DNA of 64,000 bases from JAVBUP01 sp031555175 (GTDB lineage: Bacteria > Bacillota_I > Bacilli_A > Erysipelotrichales > Coprobacillaceae). The stretch spans positions 1 through 64,000 of the forward strand of contig JAVBUP010000019.1 in the NCBI GenBank assembly GCA_031555175.1. The letters run 5' to 3'. The notes under the pieces were generated by a model. It worked only from the letters and a program-made list of their open reading frames with translations, made no database searches and had not been told where the DNA came from. Below are positions 7,092 through 16,280 of this stretch, piece by piece (the stretch's first letter is position 1; every line of letters begins with the position of its first letter). The translations under genes and the position numbers were made by a program.

Positions 7092-9176
7092 ATGGGAAAA
7101 AAACTAGTGATTGTGGAATCACCATCAAAATCTAAAACAATTGAAAAGTACTTAGGTAGTGATTTCATTGTTACTTCTTCGAAAGGGCATATTAGAGACT
7201 TAGCTACATCTGGTAAAGGTGGGCTAGGTGTAGATATAGAGAATGATTTCCATCCAACATATATTATTAATAAAGATAAAAAGGATGTAGTCAAGGATTT
7301 GAAGAAAAGAGTGAAAGAAGCTGATGAAGTCTATCTAGCGACTGACCCTGACCGCGAAGGTGAGGCTATTTCATGGCACTTGGCTCAAGAACTTGGCATC
7401 GACATGAGTTTAAATAATCGTGTAATCTTTCATGAAATAACTAAAAATGCAGTTGTTGATGCTTTAAACAGTCCAAGATTAATTGATCAAGATTTAGTTA
7501 AATCACAAGAAACACGCCGAGTGTTGGATAGAATAATTGGATTTAAGCTGTCAAAATTATTGCAAAATAAAATTAAATCTAAATCAGCTGGTCGTGTACA
7601 ATCAGTGGCACTTAAATTAATAGTTGATAAGGAACGTGAAATTGAAGCGTTTATCCCTGAAGAATACTGGGATATTAAAGCAAAATTTAATAAAAATGAG
7701 ATAGAATTTGAAGCTGATTTAATAAAGCAAAATTCTAAAAAATTAGAAATTACTAATCAAACTCAAGCAGAAGAAATATTTAATAGTTTAGATAAGAATT
7801 TCACTGTCATTGAAGTTAAGAAAAGTGAAAAGAAAAAGGAATCTAAATTGCCATTCATCACTTCTACTTTGCAACAAGAGTCTTCAACTAGATTGGGATT
7901 TAATGCAAAGAAAACGATGAATCTGGCTCAAAAATTATATGAAGGTATCGACTTGGAAGATGAAACTGTCGGATTAATTACGTATATGCGTACTGATTCA
8001 ACTCGTTTATCTGATGTGTTTGTTTCCGAGGCATTTGACTATATAAATAACACATATGGTAAAGAATATGTCGGTAAAGTTAAAGTTGGGAAGAAAAAAG
8101 AGAATGTACAAGATGCTCATGAAGGAATTAGACCTACTAGCATAACTCGTACTCCTGAGTCAGTACAAAAATACTTATCTAAGGATGAGTTTAAACTTTA
8201 TAGTTTCATTTATGCTAGAGCAGTTGCTTCGTTAATGGCAAGCGCTAAAACTAATGCGGTGGCAGTAACTTTAGATAATAGTGGTTTCGAATTTAGAGCT
8301 AATGGTTCTACTATCAAGTTTGACGGATATTTGAGATTATATGCACCATATGAACAAGTATCTGATGAATTACTTCCAGAGTTGGTAGAAGGTGAAATGC
8401 TAGAAAGTATTGAAATGGAGAAAAATCAACATTTTACTAAACCACCTGCTCGCTATACAGAAGCAAAATTGATTAAAGAAATGGAAGAATTAGGAATTGG
8501 TAGGCCAAGTACTTATGCCTCAATTATTGATACTATTCAAACGCGTGATTATGTTACAATGGTTGATAAATCATTTAGACCAACTGAGTCTGGTATCATT
8601 ACAAATGATAAGATTGCAGAATATTTTGATAGCATTATTAATGTAGAGTATACTGCTAAAATGGAAGAAGAACTTGATCAAATAGCTGAGGGTGAAAACA
8701 CTTATGTATCTGCACTAAGGAACTTTGATGATAAATTTGAACCATTATTAGAAAAAGCGTATGCTGGTATGGAAAAGATTGAGCCAAAGAAGACTGGAGA
8801 AGTATGCCCAGATTGTGGTCATGATCTAGTTGAACGCAAAGGACGTTATGGAACATTTGTATCGTGCAGTAATTATCCAGAATGCAAATATATTAAGAAA
8901 GAAAAAGTTGAAGTAGAAAAAACTGGAGAAGTATGTCCAGAGTGTGGTCATGACATGATCTATAAGCAAGGGCGTTTTGGGCGCTTTGAAGCTTGTAGCA
9001 ACTATCCTGCCTGTAAACACATCAAACAAGCAGACAAGAAACAGTCTCAAGCTGGAACAATTGTTGAAGGTGAAGAGTGTCCAAATTGTGGCAAACCAGT
9101 TGTAATGAAACGTGGTCGCTATGGAATGTTTAAAGCATGTAGTGATTATCCAAATTGTAAAACAATTATAAAATAA
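7092..9176 (+). CDS. topA: DNA topoisomerase I
   Basis: 694 residues. Type IA topoisomerase that relaxes negative supercoils. The TOPRIM domain opens the protein (LVIVESPSKSKTIEKYLG with its catalytic Glu, then DPDREGEA). The active-site tyrosine is Tyr298 in ITYMRTDSTR. The C-terminus carries three tetracysteine zinc ribbons, each beginning C-P-x-C-G and ending with a Cys a few residues after (Y)P, between about residues 570 and 690. Length and layout match Bacillus TopA. An AAAGGAG ribosome binding site and its own promoter precede it, and a terminator follows. Confidence 0.98.
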   Translation: MGKKLVIVESPSKSKTIEKYLGSDFIVTSSKGHIRDLATSGKGGLGVDIENDFHPTYIINKDKKDVVKDLKKRVKEADEVYLATDPDREGEAISWHLAQELGIDMSLNNRVIFHEITKNAVVDALNSPRLIDQDLVKSQETRRVLDRIIGFKLSKLLQNKIKSKSAGRVQSVALKLIVDKEREIEAFIPEEYWDIKAKFNKNEIEFEADLIKQNSKKLEITNQTQAEEIFNSLDKNFTVIEVKKSEKKKESKLPFITSTLQQESSTRLGFNAKKTMNLAQKLYEGIDLEDETVGLITYMRTDSTRLSDVFVSEAFDYINNTYGKEYVGKVKVGKKKENVQDAHEGIRPTSITRTPESVQKYLSKDEFKLYSFIYARAVASLMASAKTNAVAVTLDNSGFEFRANGSTIKFDGYLRLYAPYEQVSDELLPELVEGEMLESIEMEKNQHFTKPPARYTEAKLIKEMEELGIGRPSTYASIIDTIQTRDYVTMVDKSFRPTESGIITNDKIAEYFDSIINVEYTAKMEEELDQIAEGENTYVSALRNFDDKFEPLLEKAYAGMEKIEPKKTGEVCPDCGHDLVERKGRYGTFVSCSNYPECKYIKKEKVEVEKTGEVCPECGHDMIYKQGRFGRFEACSNYPACKHIKQADKKQSQAGTIVEGEECPNCGKPVVMKRGRYGMFKACSDYPNCKTIIK

Positions 9177-9180
9177 TATG

Positions 9181-9205
9181 GAGATGAGAAATCATCTCTA
9201 TTTTT
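9181..9205 (+). terminator. terminator after topA
   Basis: GAGATGA (9181-9187), GAAA loop, TCATCTC (9192-9198), then TATTTTTAT. Confidence 0.85.
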
Positions 9206-9214
9206 ATATATTGG

Positions 9215-9243
9215 TTGAAAACGCTTAAGTATTTATATAGAAT
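9215..9243 (+). promoter_or_regulatory. promoter with overlapping cre site for the ROK kinase
   Basis: TTGAAA (9215-9220), 17-base spacer, TAGAAT (9238-9243). The same bases 9215-9228 read TTGAAAACGCTTAA, an excellent match to the CcpA-binding cre consensus (WTGAAARCGYTTWWW). Because cre covers the -35 element, CcpA binding should block RNA polymerase, giving carbon catabolite repression of the gene at 9285. A ccpA gene is present at 48342. Confidence 0.7.
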
Positions 9244-9284
9244 AGAGTTATAAGTAGTATCAAAATAAATATAGGAGAGATGAC

Positions 9285-10211
9285 ATGAAGAAATATTTAG
9301 TATTAGATGCTGGCGGTTCTGCCTTAAAATTCGCATTAATGGATCATGATGGTGTGATTATTGAACAGGGAAGTAAAGTAATACCTGATGGAGCTAATGC
9401 TACATTTGAAGAATTTAGAGAGCTAGTTGGAGGCCTTTATGATCAATATAAGAATCAAATCGAAGGTATCGCGATGAGCATACCGGGGTTAATTGATAGC
9501 GATAAAGGTTTTGCACATAGCGGTGGAGCTTTGCATTATTTAATTAACAGAGAAATAGTAAAAGACTTGCAAGAAAGATGTCCAGTTAATATTGCAGTAG
9601 AAAATGATGGTAAATGTGCTGCACTTGGTGAATTATGGCTTGGGGGCTTAAAAGGCGTAAAAGATGGACTAGTTTTAGTGTTAGGAACTGGAATTGGTGG
9701 TGGTATCATCATTGATGGTAAACTTCACAAAGGAAAACATTTTTATGCAGGCGAATTTAGCCAAATTACTGTTACTGATTTTGAAACGTTTGATGAATAT
9801 TATGCTTCATATTTCTGCGAAAGAGGAGGCGTGTGGGGAATTCTAACACCACTTGCAAAGAAAAAAGGTATTCCAAAAGATCAAATTAATGGAAAAATAG
9901 CATTTGAAATGATAAATAGTGGTGATGAAGAAGCTTTAGAAATCTTCCATAAATTCTGCCGTCAATTTGCTATCCAAGCGTTTAATTTACAAAATTGCTT
10001 TGATCCGGAACGTATCGCTGTAGGCGGGGGGATTAGTGCCCAACCAATTCTAATTGAAGGTTTAAGAAAGGCTGTTGATGAATATGCCGACTTTATTGAT
10101 CGCAGTTCCCCGTATGCTGAATATATCAAACCTGATATTGTACGATGCGAGTTAGGTAATGATGCAAACTTAGCTGGAGCATTATATAGTTATATTACAA
10201 AATTTGAATGA
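9285..10211 (+). CDS. ROK-family sugar kinase
   Basis: 308 residues of the ROK family (repressors, ORFs, kinases), most likely phosphorylating glucose or another hexose or glucoside in the cytoplasm. The ATP-binding DAGGSALKFALMD motif opens the protein; Asp108 in VENDGKCAALGE is the predicted catalytic base; LGTGIGGGIIIDG is the second phosphate-binding loop. There is no N-terminal helix-turn-helix, so it is a kinase, not a repressor. The usual ROK zinc motif CxCGxxGCxE is absent (ERGGVWG is found at that place), as in the subfamily that includes some beta-glucoside kinases. The exact substrate is not determinable. It has its own promoter with a cre site and interrupts the usual topA-trmFO adjacency. 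Confidence 0.85.
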   Translation: MKKYLVLDAGGSALKFALMDHDGVIIEQGSKVIPDGANATFEEFRELVGGLYDQYKNQIEGIAMSIPGLIDSDKGFAHSGGALHYLINREIVKDLQERCPVNIAVENDGKCAALGELWLGGLKGVKDGLVLVLGTGIGGGIIIDGKLHKGKHFYAGEFSQITVTDFETFDEYYASYFCERGGVWGILTPLAKKKGIPKDQINGKIAFEMINSGDEEALEIFHKFCRQFAIQAFNLQNCFDPERIAVGGGISAQPILIEGLRKAVDEYADFIDRSSPYAEYIKPDIVRCELGNDANLAGALYSYITKFE

Positions 10212-10233
10212 TTCTTTTGAATCATTCTTTTTT
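10206..10233 (+). terminator. terminator of the ROK kinase gene
   Basis: GAATGATTC (10206-10214), TTTT loop, GAATCATTC (10219-10227), then six T. The stop codon lies in the left arm. Confidence 0.9.
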
Positions 10234-10266
10234 AATTTCAAGCATAACATTAAATGAGGTGTTATA

Positions 10267-10476
10267 GTGAAATCAAAAATTTGTTATTTAATATCCTTTT
10301 GTCTATTTATGTTTGCTCCAAAGATATCATATTATCTTTCATCTACTGAAGTAAGTGATGCATTATTATCATATGTTGAGGTAAATCAAAGACAGCAGGC
10401 AACATATTTATTAGTAATCGTTATTTTAAGTATAGTGTTTTTTGTGGTTGGTTATAAAAAAAGAAAAGACTGGTAA
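10267..10476 (+). CDS. small two-helix membrane protein (unknown)
   Basis: 69 residues starting at a GTG with GAGGTG 6 bases upstream. Two hydrophobic segments (about residues 4-24 and 45-62) flank a polar loop, and the C-terminus YKKRKDW is strongly basic, placing both ends in the cytoplasm. No recognisable family. It sits between the ROK kinase terminator and trmFO. Confidence 0.6.
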   Translation: MKSKICYLISFCLFMFAPKISYYLSSTEVSDALLSYVEVNQRQQATYLLVIVILSIVFFVVGYKKRKDW

Positions 10477-10485
10477 CCAGAAATT

Positions 10486-10494
10486 TGGTATAAT
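10486..10494 (+). promoter_or_regulatory. extended -10 promoter before trmFO
   Basis: TGG followed by TATAAT (10489-10494), an extended -10 element; no convincing -35 box is visible. It would start transcription of trmFO-xerC at about 10501, a very short leader. Confidence 0.5.
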
Positions 10495-10510
10495 GTAGTC
10501 GGTGATATAG

Positions 10511-11812
10511 ATGGAAAAAGTAGTAAATGTAGTGGGAGCCGGTTTAGCTGGTTGCGAAGCAACATATCAATTAGTTAAAAGAGGAATAAGAGTTAATTTG
10601 TATGAAATGAGGCCAGTTAAGAAGACACCTGCTCATCATACAGATCTTTTTAGTGAATTAGTTTGTTCTAACTCGTTAAGAGCTGATGGTTTAGCAAATG
10701 CCGTTGGAGTATTAAAAGAGGAAATGCGCTTACTTGATAGTTTGATAATTAAAATGGCTGAGAAAAATCGTGTGCCAGCTGGCGGATCATTAGCAGTTGA
10801 TCGTGATGGTTTTTCTCAAGATATAACTAATTACATAAAAAATCATGAACTTGTGACTGTTATTAATCAAGAAATTAGTGATATTCCTAATGGGCCAACA
10901 ATTATAGCTTCAGGACCCCTAACAAGTGATGCACTAAGTTTATCTATTAAGGAATTACTTGGAGAAGAATATTTTTATTTCTTTGATGCAGCTGCACCAA
11001 TAATCCATAAAGATAGTATAGATTTATCAAAAGCCTATTTTAAGTCTCGTTATGATAAAGGTGAAGCTGAATATATAAACTGCCCAATGAATAAAGAACA
11101 ATTTGAAAGTTTCTATGACGAATTAATAAACGCTGAGGTAGTAAAACCAAAGGAATTTGAAGAAAAGTTCTTTGAAGGTTGTATGCCATTTGAAGAAATA
11201 GCTAGGCGCGGCCAACAAACATTATTATTTGGGCCAATGAAGCCTGTAGGGTTAGAAACGCCAGATGGGAATCGACCATATGCTGTTGTTCAACTACGCC
11301 AAGATAATGCCAGCGCTTCTTTATATAATATTGTTGGGTTTCAAACTCATTTAACTTGGCCAGAGCAAAAAAGAATAATATCGATGATACCAGGATTGGA
11401 AAATGCATCTTTTGCTAGATATGGTGTTATGCATCGCAATACTTTTATTTGTTCTCCAAAGTATTTAAAACCAACTTATCAATATATTGATAGAGAAGAT
11501 TTATTTTTTGCTGGTCAAATGACTGGTGTAGAGGGATACGTAGAATCTGCATCAAGTGGCTTAGTTGCAGGACTTAATATGGCAAGGCTGTTGAATGGTG
11601 AACCATTAATTACTTTTAGTCCAAGAAATGTCATTGGGGCATTACCATATTATATAACAACAACTTCAGCTACTAATTTTCAACCCATGAAAGCAAATTT
11701 TGGAATTCTACCCGATTTAGAAGAAAAAACAAAAAAGAAAATGAAAAAAGAGGCTTATGCCACTCGAGCTATTAATATAATGAAGGAAACTATTGATGAA
11801 TACTCAATTTGA
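10511..11812 (+). CDS. trmFO: tRNA (uracil-5-)-methyltransferase TrmFO
   Basis: 433 residues. Folate- and FAD-dependent enzyme that makes m5U54 in the T-loop of tRNAs. The N-terminal dinucleotide-binding motif is VGAGLAGCEATYQL, followed by YEMRP and the SELVCSNSLR cysteine region typical of the Gid/TrmFO family; a second conserved Cys lies in INCPMNKEQF. GQMTGVEGYVESASSG is the C-terminal FAD-contacting motif. Length is normal. It overlaps xerC by 17 bases. The topA-trmFO-xerC order is conserved in Bacillota (codV operon). Confidence 0.97.
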   Translation: MEKVVNVVGAGLAGCEATYQLVKRGIRVNLYEMRPVKKTPAHHTDLFSELVCSNSLRADGLANAVGVLKEEMRLLDSLIIKMAEKNRVPAGGSLAVDRDGFSQDITNYIKNHELVTVINQEISDIPNGPTIIASGPLTSDALSLSIKELLGEEYFYFFDAAAPIIHKDSIDLSKAYFKSRYDKGEAEYINCPMNKEQFESFYDELINAEVVKPKEFEEKFFEGCMPFEEIARRGQQTLLFGPMKPVGLETPDGNRPYAVVQLRQDNASASLYNIVGFQTHLTWPEQKRIISMIPGLENASFARYGVMHRNTFICSPKYLKPTYQYIDREDLFFAGQMTGVEGYVESASSGLVAGLNMARLLNGEPLITFSPRNVIGALPYYITTTSATNFQPMKANFGILPDLEEKTKKKMKKEAYATRAINIMKETIDEYSI

Positions 11813-12719
11813 TGAATATATTGATTATCTAACCTATCAAAAAAAATACTCGAGTAATACAATAGTTAGCTATAAAAAAGATATTAGCGATTTTATAATT
11901 TTTTTAAAGAGAGAATCTATCGAAAGTCTTAATGATGTAACATATTCTATGATTAGAGGATATTTAACAGAATTACATAATTTAAATTTAGATAAGCGAT
12001 CTGTGGCGAGAAAAATAAGTAGTTTAAAAAGTTTTTACAAGTATTTATTACAAATGGAGTATGTAGATGATAACCCATTCATGCTGGTACATAGTCCTAA
12101 GCAATCAGAAAAAATCCCGCAGTTTCTATATTATGAAGAGATAACTGAGTTATTAGACAATATTGATACTAGTGATGAATTAGGTATGCGTAATAAGGCA
12201 ATATTAGAGGTTATGTATGCCTCTGGACTTCGTGTAAGCGAAGTTGTGGGACTAACTTTACAAGATATTGATTTTGGCAGAGGGACAGTATTAGTGCATG
12301 GTAAAGGGAATAAGGATAGAGTAGTTCCATTTAATAAGCATGCTAGAGAAGCGCTAGAAGTATATTTAGAAGATGGACGCAGTTTTTTAATGATCCATTG
12401 TAAACAAAATCACAATGTTGTTTTTGTAAATAAAAAAGGAGACCCATTAACTAGTAGAGGAGTAGAAGATATTTTAAATAGAGTGGCTAAAAAGCATTCT
12501 ACAATATCTCATCTTCATCCTCATATGCTTCGTCATACTTTTGCTACTCATTTACTTGATAATGGCAGCGACATTAGGAGCGTGCAAGAAATGCTTGGAC
12601 ATAGTAATATTTCTACCACACAGGTATATACCCACGTTACAAAAGAGAGGCTTGTAAGTGTATATAATCAAGCCCACCCAAGAAACTTTCATGTAAAAGA
12701 TGAAGAAAACAATAAATAA
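11796..12719 (+). CDS. xerC: tyrosine recombinase XerC/CodV
   Basis: 307 residues. Site-specific recombinase that resolves chromosome dimers at dif. The SAM-like N-terminal domain (about 1-90) is followed by the catalytic domain with Arg in ASGLRVSEVVGL, Lys in GKGNKDRVVP, His-Arg in HMLRHTFATH, His in LGHSNISTTQ and the nucleophilic Tyr in VYTHV. I prefer the ATG at 11796 (AAGGA 8 bases upstream) to a TTG one codon earlier. In Bacillus the next genes are hslV-hslU-codY; here they are replaced by pilus genes. Confidence 0.94.
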   Translation: MNTQFDEYIDYLTYQKKYSSNTIVSYKKDISDFIIFLKRESIESLNDVTYSMIRGYLTELHNLNLDKRSVARKISSLKSFYKYLLQMEYVDDNPFMLVHSPKQSEKIPQFLYYEEITELLDNIDTSDELGMRNKAILEVMYASGLRVSEVVGLTLQDIDFGRGTVLVHGKGNKDRVVPFNKHAREALEVYLEDGRSFLMIHCKQNHNVVFVNKKGDPLTSRGVEDILNRVAKKHSTISHLHPHMLRHTFATHLLDNGSDIRSVQEMLGHSNISTTQVYTHVTKERLVSVYNQAHPRNFHVKDEENNK

Positions 12720-12781
12720 GGAAAAGTTTTATAAAAATCTTGAATAAATATGCAAAAAGTAATAAAATTAAGTTGAAAGTA

Positions 12782-12811
12782 TTGCATCATTTGGATAAAT
12801 AGTGTTATGAT
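12782..12811 (+). promoter_or_regulatory. promoter of the major pilin gene
   Basis: TTGCAT (12782-12787), 18-base spacer, TATGAT (12806-12811). Predicted start near 12817-12818, exactly at the base of the hairpin that follows. Confidence 0.5.
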
Positions 12812-12816
12812 ACTCT

Positions 12817-12847
12817 AATATATCTTTTCTGCAAGAAAGGGTATATT
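12817..12847 (+). promoter_or_regulatory. 5'-terminal hairpin of the pilin mRNA
   Basis: A 14-bp stem with two G-T pairs (12817-12830 with 12834-12847) closed by a GCA triloop. It is not followed by a T-run, so it is not a terminator. Its position at the predicted transcription start and about 70 bases before the pilin ribosome binding site suggests an mRNA-stabilising cap. Confidence 0.5.
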
Positions 12848-12918
12848 AAAAAATGATTGAAAGCAATGAGAAAATTGCTAATCAATATAATTAAATATTT
12901 TTCAAGAGGAGGAAAAAC

Positions 12919-13278
12919 ATGAAAAAATTATTTTTAAAAGCTAAAAAAGGTTTTACATTAGTTGAAGTTATCGTAGTATTAGCTATCATCGCTATCTTAT
13001 TAGCAATCACTGTTCCAGCTATCTCAGGATATATTGGTGAAGCAGAAGAAGCTAAGTATATGGCTCAAGCTAGATCAGTATTTATCGTAGCTGAAGTAGA
13101 AAAAGCTAAAAAGGAAGATGTTGATTTTGATACAATTCTTGAAACACTTCAAGAGAATTCAGGGCTTGGAGATGCTTTAGAAGATGTATCATTTGCTGGC
13201 GGTGTTTACACTATAGTGCTTGATGGCGCAACTGTAACAGTTGAACCAAACAAAGTGATGACTGTAGAAAGAGACTAG
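12919..13278 (+). CDS. major type IV pilin (prepilin)
   Basis: 119-residue prepilin. The class III leader is short and basic (MKKLFLKAKKG), cleavage is predicted between Gly11 and Phe12, and mature Glu5 is present in FTLVEV. The hydrophobic assembly helix runs to about residue 35, followed by a compact globular domain of about 80 residues. An ideal AGAGGAGG ribosome binding site, a 5' hairpin and a terminator of its own separate it from the machinery genes, consistent with much higher expression of the structural subunit. No Cys pair, unlike many Gram-negative pilins. Confidence 0.93.
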   Translation: MKKLFLKAKKGFTLVEVIVVLAIIAILLAITVPAISGYIGEAEEAKYMAQARSVFIVAEVEKAKKEDVDFDTILETLQENSGLGDALEDVSFAGGVYTIVLDGATVTVEPNKVMTVERD

Positions 13279-13296
13279 TCGTTATTTTACTATGGG

Positions 13297-13328
13297 AAAA
13301 GGCTAATTATTTACAATTAGCCTTTTTT
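13297..13328 (+). terminator. terminator after the major pilin gene
   Basis: AAAAGGCTAATT (13297-13308), 6-base loop, AATTAGCCTTTTTT (13315-13328). Perfect 12-bp stem if the A/T flank is counted. Confidence 0.92.
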
Positions 13329-13389
13329 ACTCAATTAAGTGATTTATGTTATAATTAGTATATGATAGTGTGTGGTTAGGAGGCATTTT

Positions 13390-14157
13390 GTGGATAAGAT
13401 TTATTTTGTTTTATATGTATATGCCTTTATTATTGGAATGGTAATTGCCAGTTTTATAAATGTAGTTATTTACCGTGTTCCTAATCAGATATCTGTTGCT
13501 AAGGGTCGTAGTTTTTGCCCAAATTGCCATCATACATTAAATTTCTTAGATCTATTTCCTTTAATTAGTTGGATACTTCTAAGAGGTAAGTGCCGCTATT
13601 GTGGTTGTAGTATTTCTAAACGTTATCCACTAATTGAAATGGTTGGAGGTTATTTGGCTGTTTTATGCTTTTATCGTTTTGATTTGACATGGATGACTAT
13701 TATATCTTTTGCAATCAGTATGATTTTATTAGCAATTACTATGATTGATTTTGATACAATGACTATTCCAAATGGTCTAACTATTTCATTAATGATTCCT
13801 ACAATCATGGTTTTCATATTGCAACCAGAGTATAGTTTAATAAATAGAATTATTGGTATGTTATCAATAAGTTTGGGAATGATTTTATTTATTTTGCTAG
13901 TACCTGGGTCATTTGGTGGCGGCGATGTCAAACTAATGTTTGTTGCCGGGTTTATGCTTGGTTGGCAAAATACATTGTTAGCTACTTTTATTGGGATACT
14001 AATAGCTGGGGTTTATGCTATTTACTTATTGAGCACTAAAAAGAATAAACGTAGTGATCATATTGCTTTTGGACCATATTTAAGTATTGGGATATTTATC
14101 TCTTTGTTATATGGTAGTCAAATGATTGATGCATATCTGTCTTTATTTAGATTTTAA
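13390..14157 (+). CDS. pilD: prepilin peptidase
   Basis: 255 residues. Membrane aspartyl protease that removes class III leaders from prepilins and N-methylates the new end. The cytoplasmic zinc-binding loop has two CxxC pairs (CPNCHH and CRYCGC), and the catalytic aspartates are in MIDFDTMTIP and in GGGDVKLM. About eight membrane segments. The GTG at 13390 is chosen because AGGAGG lies 7 bases upstream; a longer reading from 13372 would have that ribosome binding site inside the coding region. A TATAAT at 13350-13355 provides a promoter for the pilD-to-pilT operon. Confidence 0.94.
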   Translation: MDKIYFVLYVYAFIIGMVIASFINVVIYRVPNQISVAKGRSFCPNCHHTLNFLDLFPLISWILLRGKCRYCGCSISKRYPLIEMVGGYLAVLCFYRFDLTWMTIISFAISMILLAITMIDFDTMTIPNGLTISLMIPTIMVFILQPEYSLINRIIGMLSISLGMILFILLVPGSFGGGDVKLMFVAGFMLGWQNTLLATFIGILIAGVYAIYLLSTKKNKRSDHIAFGPYLSIGIFISLLYGSQMIDAYLSLFRF

Positions 14158-14171
14158 TGGAGGTGAATACT

Positions 14172-15362
14172 TTGCCAACTTATAAATACAAGGCTTTAAA
14201 TTTAAAGTCAAAAACTGTTTCAGGAAAAATAGAAGCTAATGATTATGATAATTTGCTTTTACTATTGCGTGAGAAAAATATGTTTTTATTAGACTATCGT
14301 GATATTTCTAAAAAAGAACCTAAGAAGTTTAAACTTAAGTTAAATCAGTTATCAGCGTTTTCGAGGGAAATTGGAACAATGATCGGAGCTGGATTACCAT
14401 TAATTAGAATTTTATCAATTATGGTTGATAGAGAAGAAAATAAAAAAGTCAAAGAACTGTATAGTAATATTTATACTAACCTTCAACAAGGACATACCCT
14501 TTCTTCAGCACTTGAGATGCAAAATGGCGCATTTCCGGAGTTGCTGATTCAGATGTATCGTACAGGAGAGGAAAGTGGGCAACTAAAAAAAGTTGCTATG
14601 ACTATGGCTGATCAATATAGCAGAGAACATAAGTTGAATAATAAAATAAAACTTGCTTCTACTTATCCAGCTATCTTAGCTGTGTTGACAATAGTTGCTG
14701 TGTTTGCAATCTACACATTTATTATGCCAAAATTCGCTGATGTATTTGGTGATATGGATTTACCATTAATTACTAAAATAAATTTGGCAATATCTAATTT
14801 CTTAACTGAGAATGTGACAATAGTAATATTTGGTATACTTATATTGGCAGCAATACTAGTAGTAGCTATGCAACAACCAAGTGTAAAGTATAAAGTAGAT
14901 TGCTTTAAGATTAGAGCTCCTAAAATGGGTAAACTAATGAAAGTTATTTATACTGCAAGATTTGCACGTACATTATGTTCATTATATACAAGTGGATTAT
15001 CTCTTGTATACGGGCTAAGAATTGCTGAAAAAACTATTGGAAATAAGTTTGTTGAGGAACAATTGGATGAAGCGATCCAGAGAATTAGAGCTGGGGAGAG
15101 TCTATCTGCAGCGTTTAGTATTATCGAGGGTTTTGATGTAAAATTAATTAGTAGTATCTTTGTTGGTGAAGAAAGTGGGCATCTTGAAGATATGCTAACT
15201 GTTTTAGCCGATGACTATGATTATGAGGCTGAGGTTGCTTCACAAAGACTGGTGAGTTTAATGGAACCTGTGATGATTGTTATTATGGGACTAGTAATTG
15301 GATCTGTTATGTTATCTGTCTTATTACCAATTATCACAATTTATCAAAATGGTGGGATGTAG
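14172..15362 (+). CDS. pilC: type IV pilus inner-membrane platform protein PilC (GspF family)
   Basis: About 396 residues. Polytopic platform on which PilB and PilT act to add or remove pilins. Two GspF repeats are visible, each with the family pattern (LSAFSREIGTMIGAGLPLIRIL and ARFARTLCSLYTSGLSLVYGL) followed by EESGQL or EESGHL. Three membrane segments lie near residues 165-190, 215-235 and 370-395. I place the start at the TTG at 14172, giving the usual MPTYKYKALN N-terminus with GGAGGTGA upstream; an ATG at 14157 contains that ribosome binding site. Confidence 0.94.
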   Translation: MPTYKYKALNLKSKTVSGKIEANDYDNLLLLLREKNMFLLDYRDISKKEPKKFKLKLNQLSAFSREIGTMIGAGLPLIRILSIMVDREENKKVKELYSNIYTNLQQGHTLSSALEMQNGAFPELLIQMYRTGEESGQLKKVAMTMADQYSREHKLNNKIKLASTYPAILAVLTIVAVFAIYTFIMPKFADVFGDMDLPLITKINLAISNFLTENVTIVIFGILILAAILVVAMQQPSVKYKVDCFKIRAPKMGKLMKVIYTARFARTLCSLYTSGLSLVYGLRIAEKTIGNKFVEEQLDEAIQRIRAGESLSAAFSIIEGFDVKLISSIFVGEESGHLEDMLTVLADDYDYEAEVASQRLVSLMEPVMIVIMGLVIGSVMLSVLLPIITIYQNGGM

Positions 15363-15374
15363 GAGGAAAAGAGA

Positions 15375-16271
15375 ATGGCAAAAGAAAATATTATTCATTT
15401 GGGTAATAATGGATTATCTCTGATTCAGACTGAGAATGGTTCTGGAAATAAAATTAAGATTAATGAATATCGATATATCCCGTTTGAAGAAGGAACTATT
15501 ATTAATGGTGTTATTACTAATATTGATAATGCGCGTGAAGCCTTAACTGATATAAAGAAAATAGGTGCTAAGTCTGCTACATTGGTAGTAGATAGCGGTA
15601 AAGAAGCTCGAAAGATATGTGTTGTTCCTTCAACTAAAACTAAGAATATTGAAAGAATATGTGCTAATGAAATTAAATTATTGAATGAAGAATTCGAAAA
15701 TCCAATCTATGATTACATATATATCGATTCGGCTAAAACTGGTGGTAATAAAATATTGCTTAGTGTTATTGAAAAAGAGTTTATTCAAACTTATGTTGAA
15801 TTATTTGAAGAGGTTGGTATTAAGCTAAATAGAATTGATATGTCAACAAATGCTTTGATTAAATTGACTGAAAATACTAAAGAATTTAGTAAAAAGAATT
15901 ATGCTATTGTTTTAGTGGATGGAAATGGTGTTTCTAGTTTGATATTTAATGATAATAAGTTCGTGTTTAGGAATTTCTCGAGAATTACGGCTATGCCAAA
16001 AACTGATGCATATATTGATGAGCTAGTGGCCTTAATCATACAACTTAGGCAGTTTAACCAAACTCAATATATAGAAAAAGAAATTGAGGCAGTTTATTTT
16101 GGTGGGTTAGATGATTTTGAAGAGGAAGCTCTATTTCCTATAATTAAAGAAACCTTAAATATTAAAGCTCAAAGGTATGAATTTAATAAGAATATAGTAT
16201 TGTCGAAGAAGTTAACTAACTTTGCAATTCATAGAAATCTAATTGCGATAGGTAGTAGTGTCAAAAGGTAG
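15375..16271 (+). CDS. pilM: type IV pilus assembly ATPase-like PilM
   Basis: 298 residues. Cytoplasmic actin/FtsA-like protein that connects to the N-terminus of PilN in the alignment subcomplex. Recognised by length, position directly upstream of the two small bitopic proteins, and actin-fold features such as VLVDGNGVSSLIF and the late YFGGLDDFEE (adenosine-type motif). The AGGAGG ribosome binding site is 8 bases before the ATG. Divergent from Gram-negative PilM, so the call rests partly on context. Confidence 0.82.
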   Translation: MAKENIIHLGNNGLSLIQTENGSGNKIKINEYRYIPFEEGTIINGVITNIDNAREALTDIKKIGAKSATLVVDSGKEARKICVVPSTKTKNIERICANEIKLLNEEFENPIYDYIYIDSAKTGGNKILLSVIEKEFIQTYVELFEEVGIKLNRIDMSTNALIKLTENTKEFSKKNYAIVLVDGNGVSSLIFNDNKFVFRNFSRITAMPKTDAYIDELVALIIQLRQFNQTQYIEKEIEAVYFGGLDDFEEEALFPIIKETLNIKAQRYEFNKNIVLSKKLTNFAIHRNLIAIGSSVKR

Positions 16272-16280
16272 GTGAACAAT

